In this document: positions 54,623 through 63,986 of the stretch, piece after piece
How the letters are laid out: the number at the start of each line of letters is the position of its first letter
How positions within the stretch are numbered: position 1 is the stretch's first letter
Notes under the pieces: model-generated
Told to the model about the DNA's origin: nothing
Seen by the model: only the letters and a program-made list of their open reading frames with translations
Database searches by the model: none
NCBI GenBank assembly: GCA_963578605.1
Contig: CAUZEA010000010.1
Location: 18,702 to 82,701 of the forward strand
DNA: 64,000 nucleotides
Reading direction: 5' to 3'
Source: JAKVCB01 sp963578605
GTDB lineage: Bacteria; Planctomycetota; Planctomycetia; Pirellulales; Lacipirellulaceae
Made by a program: the position numbers and the translations under genes

Positions 54623-55564
54623 ATGAGCAAAAAAATTGAGCTTTGGGATCCCCATTTTCACATCTGGGATGTGAGGAAAAACACGACCACAGGCCAGGAA
54701 CTCAAGGAGCTTTTTGCGCCGAACGACGACCCGATCTATACGACTCGCTTATATGAGAAAGATTGCGACACGGGAGATGACGATTTTGAGCCTGTCGGTG
54801 GTGCGTGGCTGGAGACCTTGAGTGTGTGTCAGGTTGGCAAGACCGGGCCCGGGTACATCAAAGACTGTCTGGCCGAATACAGGTGGGCAGCCCAAGAGCT
54901 CAAGAAGTCGGACCGAAACTACGTCCTCGTACCTGCGGCGGTGCTGGAAGAGCCCACAGTGGGCGAGATGCTGGCAGAACTGGCCGACGATCCGAAAGTC
55001 AGGGGAGTTCGTCAGATTGTCAACCACCAACCCGATTGGCCAAGGAATACGCATCTGGGCGATCTTCTCGACAACCCCGACTGGCAGAGGGGGTACGCTG
55101 AACTGCAGAAGCACGACATGTTATTCGATCTTCAGCTCAATCCGCACCAGTTCAAGAAAGGGGCCGCATTCGTCAAAGATCATCCTGGAATTCCCGTGAT
55201 CATTAACCATTTGGGATTACCAACCATGGCAGACCTGACGAAAAACGTCGATCAATTCAGAACAGGGTTAGAAGCCTTCGCGGACTGCGAAAATACCACG
55301 ATCAAGCTCTCCATGTTCTTCTACACGGCCAAGGACTGGGATCAGCACGACGCCGTGATTGATGCACTTTACTTTGTGATTGATACGTTTGGGACTGACC
55401 GATGTTTCTTTGCGACAAACTACCCGGTTGACATCAAGTTCGGCTGGCCGGCAGCCAGGTTGTTCGGTACGCTGCGCAAGCTCATTGAAGCCAGGTACGA
55501 CGAGGCCGCACTGGAGAGGATTTTCTCGAAGAACGCGATGCGGGTGTATCGAGCCGACTCGTGA
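54623..55564 (+). CDS. COG3618-type amidohydrolase (sugar lactonase-like)
   Basis: ATG at 54623 follows aaggtgg and gives MSKKIELWDPHFHIWDVR, the HxH start of amidohydrolase-2 proteins. Other marks are VRGVRQIVNHQPDW, LFDLQLNPHQFKKG, VIINHLGLP and FGTDRCFFATNYPVDIKFGW, which end in RVYRAD. This suits the fuconolactonase and 2-pyrone-4,6-dicarboxylate hydrolase group, at 313 residues. With the enolase-type dehydratase and SDR remnant nearby, a sugar-lactone hydrolase is likely. Confidence 0.85.
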   Translation: MSKKIELWDPHFHIWDVRKNTTTGQELKELFAPNDDPIYTTRLYEKDCDTGDDDFEPVGGAWLETLSVCQVGKTGPGYIKDCLAEYRWAAQELKKSDRNYVLVPAAVLEEPTVGEMLAELADDPKVRGVRQIVNHQPDWPRNTHLGDLLDNPDWQRGYAELQKHDMLFDLQLNPHQFKKGAAFVKDHPGIPVIINHLGLPTMADLTKNVDQFRTGLEAFADCENTTIKLSMFFYTAKDWDQHDAVIDALYFVIDTFGTDRCFFATNYPVDIKFGWPAARLFGTLRKLIEARYDEAALERIFSKNAMRVYRADS

Positions 55565-55956
55565 CCTGGCTCTTCAAACGAGTCCAGCGAGCTACCCAGG
55601 CAGCCATCGGTACGAAGTTGACGTACCCGCTGCCAGACCGGTACGCGGTGCCCCATGTTCCCTGTTATTGAGCAAAGAGCATTCTTTCCGGCCCTAATAT
55701 CCGCTGATTTGGTCATTGGTCGTCGCGCCTTCCGAAATCAGAATTGGCAACGAATGGATCACAGGCGGCGAATTCCTGGAATCACGTGCTTTGAAATCGT
55801 CGCCGCATTTGTTTCACTCGTTACCGATCAAAGTCTATGGAGTTAGAATGCCGTTAAGTTAACATTTTCGCGTCTCGAATCGTGGTCTACCAAAGGCTGG
55901 CCTCCGAGGTTTACCATGGCGAGCGCGTTCCTCAAGGATCCCATTGGGAGGTGACG
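55565..55956. other. Non-coding spacer
   Basis: This 392-bp stretch lies between the amidohydrolase and GH127 genes. No convincing frame, repeat or hairpin with a T-run is seen. A promoter for GH127 is likely near 55820-55900, where the sequence is AT-richer. Confidence 0.4.
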
Positions 55957-57894
55957 ATGACCAAGCTAACGGGTGTGATACTTTGCGAGTTGATTCTCTT
56001 GTTCATTTCCGGTTCAGTGCTTCACGCTGACGAGGCATCGGAGGCAGCCACGCCGTGGATTCCAACGCAGGCAGAAACCTCCGAGGCGATCCTGGCCCGC
56101 ACCACGGAGATCAATCGTCCCAAAGAAATCGGGACGTATTACGCGGCCACCGTACCCGACACACTCGATTTGGCGGAGCGCGCCCGGTTAGGTATTAACC
56201 ACTTCACGCTCATCCAGGACGAGAACTGCGAGATGTATTTTGCGGGTGGTCCGGGGGGGCTTGGCCACCAGTTCTCGCCACTGATGGCTTGTCAGCCCAA
56301 GGCAATGGAGGCGATGGCCATGGAACGCATCATGTGTGGTAGCACCCAAGGCCTGGAAAAAGAGTCTGCAATGCTCCAGATGTTGGCATCGCATATTGGT
56401 GCCGAGGGGGTTTATTGGGTGCCCAAATATGAAGAACGACCTTGGTTGGGGTCTGCTGACACATTGCCACGCGCCAACGTACATGGCCAGGCACGCATGA
56501 TTCGGGCGATGAACATTTGGTATCAATACACAGGTAATCCCATCTGGAAAGAATTGGTCGACCGAATGGTCGAAGGTTTGGACCAGAAGATACTCGTTCA
56601 CAAGGACGACTACGCGTATGCCCCGATTTACGGATGGTTCGAGGAGAGTGACTATTTTCGGGCCAGCTACAGCGAAAAAGGCTGGAAGGATACCAAGGAA
56701 CCGGTGAACGAAAAGGCGGGTGAAGAGGGCTCGCTCTTCAATGCCCAAGGACATACGCCCGGCGCGCTGGCCAACTGGTATCGGTTGACCGGAAATGAGC
56801 AGGCGCTGGAACTCTCTGGTCAATTGGCGAGGTTCCTGACCAAACCCAAGTTCTGGGCCGACAGTGGGACTGGTAACGTTCCCGGTGTGAACGGCGCCGA
56901 ACATGCTCACTGGAAAGGACACTACACCGGTCACATCAATACACTGCGGGCGCTGCTTGAATACGCTGTGGCTGCCCATGATACCCAGCTGAAAGAATTT
57001 GTCCGCGAGGGTTATGAGTGGGGACGTAAGTACTATTTCTCAAGTTGGGGTATGGGTGGTGGATGCTGTGGACATCCGCGGCTGTTGGGGCTGGCCGTTA
57101 AGCTCACCGACGCGGGCGTAGGCGAGTATTGGGAGGATGTCGACCGGTACATCCGCAATCAGTGTAGCCAGATGCAATTCACCCCCGACGACATTCCTTA
57201 TTTTGGGGAGGGACCTGGTTTACAGGCCACGGTTGGCGCCTTCGGCCACCAGACGGAGAAGGAAAGCTGGTCCCTGTGTTGTACATCGCACGGGAACATG
57301 GGTTTATTCTACGCTTGGGATGCCGTGTTGCGCTACCAAGCTGGCACGGCCCGTGTGAACCTGCTCTTGAACCGGGCATCGCCGTGGATGGATATCAACA
57401 GTTACTTGCCCTACGAGGGCAAAGTCGTTCTCAAGAACAAAGAAGCTAAGGAAGCCTTCGTGAGAATTCCGCTTTGGGTAAACCGGGAAGACGTCCAGTG
57501 CCGGGTCAACACACAGTCCGCATCGCCGCAGTGGTTTGGCAACTATTTTTGATTTGCGAACTTGCAACCAGACGACGTCGTAACACTCGAGTTTCCGATG
57601 GTTGAACGGACCGAGACCTGGACGGTGGCCGAAACGTGGGGTGTTCCTCACGGCTGGCCTGTGCTCAATGTCGGCACGGTCATCACGGCGAATTTTCGCG
57701 GCAACACGATCGTCAAGCTCACGCCACCGATCTTGGGTGGGAAGGCAGAAGGCATGGTGGACTATCAGGGCAAGCCGTCCGCTCCCTTGCCCTTCCCTTC
57801 GCTGTACGAAATGCGGGCGGACCAGTATCGCCAAACTGCGGCGCCGATGAAAACCGTGGTCCGCTATGTTAGCCCAATCGTTTTGCAGTGGTGA
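55957..57894 (+). pseudogene. GH127-type (DUF1680) beta-L-arabinofuranosidase, interrupted by in-frame TGA
   Basis: ATG at 55957 follows gggaggtgacg. The product has a signal peptide (CELILLFISGSVLHA) and the GH127 barrel: IERLDEN-like LIQDENCEMYF, HIGAEGVYWV, GHTPGALANWYRLTGNE and the Cys-zinc site region CCTSHGNMGLF. A TGA at 57550-57552 interrupts SPQWFGNYF | FANLQPDDVV. The frame stays open in the same phase to 57894, continuing with EFPMVERTETW as a normal C-terminal sandwich domain. A single CGA-to-TGA change would explain it. If translated to the first stop, 531 residues; without it, 645. Confidence 0.85.
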
Positions 57895-58047
57895 AAATTG
57901 GGTGCAGGAATGGGGTTGGTGCCGAAGTCTGGCGACTTTAGCTACAGGAGGTACGCATTCCGATGCGGTTTTTGCGTAGCTGTCACCGAAATAGCGGCGG
58001 ATGTGCTCTTGGGTTGCGATTGACTCGCCGCTCCGCTTGACTTGCTC

Positions 58048-58986
58048 TTACAGTTCGTCAGCAAGGACCTCACCATCGTGGCGGTTTGCGAGCGCGTCGA
58101 GGATTTTGAGGTCGATCTCAACGGATACCCCCTGTGTCCTGCCGTCAGCAAAGACGAATTGGCAGATGCCGGGATGCCAACTACCAAAGTTGACACGCAG
58201 CTGTTCTTCAGGAGACATTGCGATCGGATGGTTGGTACCTGCGAAGCGGGCGAAGGATTGCAGGTTATCTCCGTTGTAGGTGGAATTGTCGTAGTACCAG
58301 TTGCCACGATAATTTGCATAACCAAAACCGTCTGGATGGACGTGCTTTTCGCCAACCAGGAAGGTGTTTGTTGTGCCGTCAGTAATGTCCTTGAAGTTTA
58401 CGAAATACTCCTGTCCGTGATACAACAGGTTGGGATCACTGCCTGTGCAACCGTTCCGGACGTTTTGCTCGCCAATAAGACAACCATCGGCATCGTTTTC
58501 ATGGTAATCCCACTGTTGATTTGAACTTACTCCATCGCCGATGCACGCCGCGTAGTCGGCCAACGCAGATGGTTGGTGCCGCACATACCCGCGGCTATCG
58601 CCATTTTTGCTCAATTGCGGAGGCGATCGCCGCGACGGGCAGAAGTAAACCTCCACCTGGTACTGCTTGTTCTCAAGTGGCTGAAGGTGAAAGGACTTCA
58701 TTGGATCCCATTGTCGGACTATCGCCGCCTCTTCAAGGTAGGGCCACAGTTCATTGGCCCATGTTCCGTGATGGCATTGCATCCGCGAGCGCGGCAGCCA
58801 ATTTTGTGCGGACTGAAAATTGTGGATTGCCAGACCGATTTGTTTGAGATGATTCGCGCATTGCACCCGGCGGGCAGACTCTCGCGCGGCCTGGACCGCC
58901 GGCAGCAACATCGCGATCAGAATGCCAATGATCGCAATCACGACTAGCAGTTCCACGAGGGTAAAACCATTTGTTCCGCGGTTCAT
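58048..58986 (-). CDS. DUF1559 protein with prepilin-type N terminus
   Basis: From ATG 58986 the protein begins MNRGTNGFTLVELLVVIAII, the type IV pilin-like cleavage/methylation motif and first helix. LLPAVQAARESARRVQC and NHLKQIGLAIHNFQ follow, as in planctomycete DUF1559 proteins. It has 312 residues and shows FCPSRRSPPQ, DITDGTTNTFLVGEKHV and VNFGSWHPGICQFVFADG in the C-terminal globular part. Such proteins are abundant in planctomycetes and are thought to be surface pseudopilins. The frame is intact, unlike its neighbour. Confidence 0.92.
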   Translation of the reverse strand: MNRGTNGFTLVELLVVIAIIGILIAMLLPAVQAARESARRVQCANHLKQIGLAIHNFQSAQNWLPRSRMQCHHGTWANELWPYLEEAAIVRQWDPMKSFHLQPLENKQYQVEVYFCPSRRSPPQLSKNGDSRGYVRHQPSALADYAACIGDGVSSNQQWDYHENDADGCLIGEQNVRNGCTGSDPNLLYHGQEYFVNFKDITDGTTNTFLVGEKHVHPDGFGYANYRGNWYYDNSTYNGDNLQSFARFAGTNHPIAMSPEEQLRVNFGSWHPGICQFVFADGRTQGVSVEIDLKILDALANRHDGEVLADEL

Positions 58987-59430
58987 CTTTGGCACTCTGT
59001 TCGGTCCCGGTCTTCTGCGGCGCGACGCACTTGAGGATTGTGTTGTCAATGGAGCAAGTGAGAAATCGGCAGGAAAGGTGTGACTCGCTTCCAAGCCTGG
59101 TATTCGGACTGGAGTTTCGATTAACTGGCTCTTTCGCTTCCAGGTGCAAACTCCCGAAAAATTCCGGGCCGACTGCTGGCCAGTGACCGCCGGCAGCAAC
59201 TAAACCTAACATAACCAGAAGGTTGCGTTCTGTACAGGAATTGAGGCTGCCTACGATTCGTTCCAAAACGCACCGGCCCTTTGCGGTGACACGGCGCGGT
59301 CGCACCGTTGCCCATTTTGGTAATTCTCACGGGCCAGGTTGAAGGGGTCATCGCAGTGATATTACGACTCTGTTTGCACGAACTGTTTTCATAAACCGAT
59401 ACAACTTGAAACAATCATGCTGTACAGGTT
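58987..59430. other. Non-coding spacer
   Basis: This 444-bp stretch lies between the intact and broken DUF1559 genes. The open frame continues upstream of 58986 but lacks any start signal. I see nothing else. Confidence 0.4.
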
Positions 59431-60362
59431 TTACCGAACCTCATCGTCACCTTTGGCAATCGTAGACAGACCTCGATATAATCTCATTTCGACCTGGTCG
59501 TTTATGAACTGGACGTGTCCGTCGGCGAAACAGAAATTGCCGCCACCTGGATGCTGACTGCCAAAGGCACCATTCTGTAGATCGATGGCAATTCCGGTCC
59601 CCGGATGCGTGTTAAGTGGATTGGTTGTCGAACGAAGGCAGTCTGCGTTTACGAGTGCGTAGGTCCACGTGTTGGACGACTCCCAAGTGTCGGCCAGCAT
59701 GACTTCTCCCAAGAGAATTGTGTTTGAGAGGCCGTCTAAAAGTTGATAGACCTTGCGACGAGCAACATAGACAAAAACGCCATTGTTTTCGTATTTGGCA
59801 ATGTGTAGAGGCGAATCAGGTCCTAATGAACCATTTGAGAGAGCATAACTTCCGGTAGCGGCCTCAACAGGATCGTACACTTGGCTAATAGGTAGTGCCT
59901 GACCACTCGGGCAGGCCAGCACCGGAGGTCTTTGTTTAATTCCCTCGCATTTCGCGACGTTCGCATACCAGGAAAGATCGTCCACATTGCGATTCCAAAG
60001 GCCACCTATTTCTACCCCAAGCCGATCATAGAGTTCTTGCTCTTGAAGTTGTGGAAGAATCGAAACGAAGCCGCTCGCCGCTGTTTTTTTTCGGCAGGAA
60101 GACCCGGCGGGCAAACGGGTATTGACATCGAATCGCCCGTGTCATCACAGCCTACTCTCCCGGGTGGCAAATGACAGAAGGTCGCTTCGAACGACAGAAA
60201 GGCCACCCCTAGTTGCTGCTGATTATTTACGCAACTTAGCCGACGTGCAGTTTTTCGGGCACCCTGAACCGCAGGTAGCAGCAAGGCGATCAATGTGGCG
60301 ATTGTCACGAGCAATTCCACCAGGGTAAAGCCACTTGAAACTCTGGCTGATAGTGGTCTCAT
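59431..60362 (-). pseudogene. DUF1559 protein gene, frameshifted at an A8 run
   Basis: From ATG 60362, MRPLSARVSSGFTLVELL begins a prepilin-type start. The pilin helix is short: VTIATLIALLLPAVQ lacks about three residues found in homologues (usually IAIIGVLIALLL). The frame then reads PAEKKQRR. The expected continuation TAASGFVSILPQLQEQELY, then LLDGLSNTILLGEV and GSQHPGGGNFCFADGHVQF, is in the frame one base back. The switch falls at A8 (T8 on +, 60084-60091). The zero-frame codons GAA AAA AAA C contain the slippery A AAA AAA pattern. So it is either a broken gene or a slippage candidate. Confidence 0.75.
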
Positions 60363-60475
60363 GCGATTATCTTTCAGACCCAATCAACATGTGAAAAGCT
60401 ACGGGCAGAATAATCACCAGTCATCCAGGTTTTATCGCAAGAAAGGAGCATGCCTGTCACACTAGTTAGGTCATT

Positions 60476-61092
60476 ATGTGCAATCGGTTAGAATCGGTCC
60501 AGAAACCTGACGTACCTGGGCAACCTTTGGATGCTGAGGACAGTTTTTCCGCGGTGTATCGAAGATATTATCCGCGACTTACCGCAATTGCGGGCGCCGT
60601 CCTCGGTCGTTGGGAAGACGCCGAAGATATCGTCCCGCAAGCTGTCGGCATTGCTGTTGAAAAAGGTATCCGATTTGACACTCCTCAGCGAGTCAGTGGT
60701 TGGCTTGCTGGCATTGTTCGCAATTGTGCTTTGAATCATCGTCGGAATACCCTGGGCCGTAAGACATACCCAACCGATCCGGCGGGCCTTGGTGCAGTGT
60801 CAGATGACGTCGATGCTATAAACCCGGTTCTCAATGAATCGGGTGAATTGTTGCCGACACAGGATGCATTTGACGATCACGTACTCGAGCCCTTAATAGC
60901 TTAGGGGAAGATGCCCGCTGCTGCTTGCTCTTGCGAACCGTACTGAATCTTGAATACGCAGAGATTTCCGAACTGCTACAAATCCCCGCAGGAACAGCGA
61001 TGAGCCACGTCCACCGGAGTAGACGGGCCTTGCGCGTGCGACTGGCCGAATATCAAGGCACGGTCTTTCCTGACTCGGTAAAATACTCATGA
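60476..61092 (+). pseudogene. ECF-type RNA polymerase sigma factor, frameshifted before region 4
   Basis: The start, MCNRLESVQKPDVPGQP, is followed by region 2 (FSAVYRRYYPRLTAIAG, RWEDAEDIVPQAVGIAVE, GWLAGIVRNCALNHRRN). The zero frame ends at TAG 60902-60904 after VLEPLIA. One base back, from 60889, ALNSLGEDARCCLLLRTVLN and LEYAEISELLQIPAGTAMS give a normal region 4, with HVHRSRRALRVRL and a stop at 61090-61092. A single missing base at about 60886-60890 would restore one 205-residue sigma factor. Its stop overlaps the next ATG by 4 bp. Confidence 0.8.
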
Positions 61093-61855
61093 CAAAACGA
61101 GAACAACCAAACATCGACAAAGGGCTGGAGGCCTACCTGAATGGTTTGATTAACGAACCGGAGCGCGAGGATTTTGAGCGAGAAGCCGACAGTGAGCGAT
61201 GTGCCCAAGTAAATCTTCAGGCGAGTATCGATGAGTCTCTGCGACGTCTCTTCCCAGTAAATGCGGGTTCGGAAGAACACCTTCAGGAAGTGGCGGATGC
61301 AATTTGCTACCAGCCCGCGGCCCTTCCCCTTTATCGGCGTCCTGTGGCTTGGATAAGCGGCCTGGTGGCTGCCGCTTCCATTGCCGTGATCATTATTTTT
61401 CCAGTTCTCTCAATGCCCCTCGACCACAACCATTCTTTTCACCCACACCGGTTGCCGAGCTCTACCAAGAAGCAGTCAAGAATGGCTTTGAGCCTTACTA
61501 CGAATGCCGAGATGATGCTCGCTTCACAGCCGTATTTGCCAGGCGGCAAGGTATCCCGCTTCAATTACTACCAATGCCCGAGGGGAGCCGCATGTTGGGA
61601 CTTTCCTACCCAGGTGGTCTCAGTCGTAACACGACCGCGATGCTTTGCGAAGTCGACGAACAGCCGGTTATGGTCTTTGTCGATCGTTTGGGAAAAGACG
61701 AGGAAGTCGCGGATCGTCAAGCGGTCCCATCGATCGAGTGGAACGTATTCCGGAGTGTTCGAGACGGACTTGTCTTTTATGAAGTTTTGCCATTCGAGGT
61801 TCTCAGGGTTGCCAAGTATTTGGTCGTTGCCAGCATGCCCCTTGAGGGGAAGTAG
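61089..61855 (+). pseudogene. Transmembrane partner of the sigma factor, frameshifted
   Basis: The ATG overlaps the sigma stop, the usual arrangement for an anti-sigma partner. MTKREQPNIDKGLEAYLNGL and NEPEREDFEREADSER form a soluble start. A single helix follows at about 95 (WISGLVAAASIAVIIIF). The zero frame then loses sense. One base back at about 61395, PTPVAELYQEAVKNGFEPYY and FVDRLGKDEEVADRQAV continue to MPLEGK at 61855. This reads like a zinc-free anti-sigma with a large C-terminal sensor domain. No known anti-sigma zinc motif (HxxxCxxC) is seen. The function is therefore inferred from position. Confidence 0.65.
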
Positions 61856-62056
61856 CGTGCAGGTATTTTTATTCTGCGTTAACCGCGGGATCAGGAACTA
61901 ACCGAATGATTTATCCAGAATTCGGCAATGGATTCTCGTGTCTGTGACACCTTGACGTTGTTAGGTTTGCGGGTTGAACCAGGGCATTCATGGAACGGTG
62001 TGAATGCCGTCCTCAAAGCAAGTTCGGAGAATTCCCTGATGATTTGGAGAAGACTG

Positions 62057-63475
62057 ATGATCCTGCGCATAAACGTTGGAATGACTTTATGTCTCTTTGT
62101 GTTGCCTGCCCATGCGGCACTCCCGACGATCACCCTGCAGCCTGTCACGACGGGCGAGATTGTCTCTCCAGTAGGTATAGCCAACGCTCACGACGGTTCG
62201 AATCGGTTATTTGTAACTGACCAGCGTGGCACCATTCAGATTATCGAGAATGGTTCTTTACTTCCTATCCCCTTTCTCGATATCGAAACCAAGCTGGTGC
62301 CCGAACGATCGGGCTTCGACGAGCGAGGTTTGCTTGGCCTGGCATTTCATCCGAATTTTGGTGGAACCGGCCTGACCGGTGAAGATAAGTTCTATGTGTA
62401 TTACAGTGCCCCGAGCCCCGCTGGTGATCCGAATGACCCCATAAATCCAATTGATCACCAAAGTGTAGTTGCCGAGTACTCGGTGAGCGGTCCTGGGTCT
62501 AATGTGGCCGATCCGTTCTCCGAACGGATTCTGCTGACGTTCGACCAACCGCAGTTTAACCATAATGCCGGTTATCTCGGCTTTGGACCCGATGGGATGC
62601 TTTACGTCACAACTGGTGATGGTGGCAGTGGTGGTGACAATGAGCCCGGACACACTGGTGGCAGTGCTGGTGATCCTTCTGGTGGATTGGGAAACAGCCA
62701 GGACAGGTCTAAACTGCTGGGCAAAGTTCTGCGGATCGACGTTGATGGAACAAACGGACCTGGAGGTGAGTACGGTATTCCGACCGACAATCCTTTCGTT
62801 GGTGAAGTGGGAGTCCAGGAAGAAATATACGCTTATGGACTTCGTAATCCGTGGCGTGCTTCCTTTGATGGTAATCGGTTCTTCGTTGCAGATGTTGGAC
62901 AAAGGGACTTTGAGGAAGTCAACCTGGTTGAATCAGGCGGTAACTATGGTTGGAGAATCAAAGAAGGATCATCCGACTTCGACAGCACAGTCTCCCCGAA
63001 TCCTGTTGTGCCGTTGATCGACCCGATCGCCGAGTATACCCGGCAAGGTAAGAACCATGGTTTGCCGGAGATCGGAATTTCTGTAACGGGTGGTGTCGTT
63101 TATCGAGGTAGCGATTTTCCGCAGTTGGATGGAAAGTACATCTTTGGAGACTTCAGCACCCAATTCGTTCCGGCCAACGGCACGCTTCTGGGCTTGGAAG
63201 AAACGGCTCCTGGAGTATTCGATTTAGAGGTTTTCGACGTTGCCGGCGGCAATCCAGTTGGCGAATATATCCTGGCGTTCGGCCTTGATGAAAATGGCGA
63301 GGTGTACGTTGCTACCAAAACTGCCCTTGCGGCCAGCGGTGTGGACCCAACGACCAACCAGCCCACTGGCGCAATCTACCGAATTACGGTGGTACCAGAA
63401 CCTTCCAGTGTTGTTCTTGTTCTTTTAGTGTTCTTTCTCACGCTAGGATTGGGATGGGCGCATGACGTAATCTAA
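62057..63475 (+). CDS. Exported PQQ-type glucose/sorbosone dehydrogenase with PEP-CTERM-like tail
   Basis: ATG at 62057 follows ttggagaag and gives a signal peptide (MILRINVGMTLCLFVLPAHA). The 472-residue protein is a six-bladed PQQ glucose dehydrogenase-like propeller. DERGLLGLAFHPNF, QFNHNAGYLGFGPDGMLYV (catalytic His region), YAYGLRNPWRASFDG (Arg region) and TGGVVYRGSDFPQLDGKYIF are typical. It ends VPEPSSVVLVLLVFFLTLG, the PEP-CTERM motif and helix. The basic cluster normally last is missing (GWAHDVI). It probably oxidises sugars outside the membrane. ATG 62039 is an alternative start. Confidence 0.88.
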   Translation: MILRINVGMTLCLFVLPAHAALPTITLQPVTTGEIVSPVGIANAHDGSNRLFVTDQRGTIQIIENGSLLPIPFLDIETKLVPERSGFDERGLLGLAFHPNFGGTGLTGEDKFYVYYSAPSPAGDPNDPINPIDHQSVVAEYSVSGPGSNVADPFSERILLTFDQPQFNHNAGYLGFGPDGMLYVTTGDGGSGGDNEPGHTGGSAGDPSGGLGNSQDRSKLLGKVLRIDVDGTNGPGGEYGIPTDNPFVGEVGVQEEIYAYGLRNPWRASFDGNRFFVADVGQRDFEEVNLVESGGNYGWRIKEGSSDFDSTVSPNPVVPLIDPIAEYTRQGKNHGLPEIGISVTGGVVYRGSDFPQLDGKYIFGDFSTQFVPANGTLLGLEETAPGVFDLEVFDVAGGNPVGEYILAFGLDENGEVYVATKTALAASGVDPTTNQPTGAIYRITVVPEPSSVVLVLLVFFLTLGLGWAHDVI

Positions 63476-63507
63476 GCACCCGTCGTCCCGTCGGATACCA
63501 ACAAAAC

Positions 63508-63546
63508 AAAACCGCTACCGGCAAATCCCTCTGCGGTAGCGGTTTT
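63508..63546. terminator. Bidirectional Rho-independent terminator
   Basis: A perfect 13-bp stem (aaaaccgctaccg at 63508-63520, cggtagcggtttt at 63534-63546) with a 13-nt loop lies 30 bp after the sugar dehydrogenase stop and about 50 bp from the convergent PEP-CTERM stop. T runs on both sides suit both strands. Confidence 0.95.
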
Positions 63547-63597
63547 CGTGTTTCGGAAAAATAGGGCATCCTACCGAGTTGTGCTGCGTGAGCAGCC

Positions 63598-63900
63598 TTA
63601 ACTTCGGCGTTGCCGCCGACCGACTAACAGCATGCCGAGTCCGATTCCCAGTATGGTGATGCTCGTCGGTTCGGGAATGACCGGTGCGACAACGACATCA
63701 ACAGCCCAAGCACCCAAACCGTGGTAGGTCGTCGCTGCGGAGCCACCGCTTACAGTGTCATAGGAGTTGAGGATGGTTATCACAACTTTGTCTGCCGCGG
63801 CACCTTGAAAATCCCCCAGCGGTGCGAGGTCCTGAGCGCCGCCGGGCGCCTGCGGAATGGTAAAGTCTCCCAGGGTGCTGGGCTTCCCCCGATCTATGAT
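63598..63900 (-). CDS. PEP-CTERM protein, C-terminal part only
   Basis: About 100 residues end in a textbook PEP-CTERM: VIPEPTSITILGIGLGMLLV followed by GRRQRRS. Upstream, DFTIPQAPGG and DFQGAAADKVVITILNSYDT continue as normal coding sequence to about 63900. Beyond that the frame stays open but reads through palindromic repeat DNA, so the true N-terminal part is absent or lies past the edge. PEP-CTERM proteins are exported and sorted by an exosortase; none is visible here. Confidence 0.75.
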   Translation of the reverse strand: MIDRGKPSTLGDFTIPQAPGGAQDLAPLGDFQGAAADKVVITILNSYDTVSGGSAATTYHGLGAWAVDVVVAPVIPEPTSITILGIGLGMLLVGRRQRRS

Positions 63901-63933
63901 CCAGGGCCTATGAGAAAATCTAGGTCTAGGGAT

Positions 63934-63986
63934 CCGCTGGCTTGCCGTAGCGGAGAAGGTTGCTGAGGCGTAGCCGAAGCAACCTT
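63934..63986. repeat. REP-like palindromic unit
   Basis: An inverted repeat, aaggttgct / agcaacctt (63956-63964 and 63978-63986), has an inner ggc-gta-gcc. Just before it there is a second, ccgct / agcgg (63934-63938 and 63949-63953). Both lie at the broken upstream end of the PEP-CTERM fragment. Confidence 0.75.
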
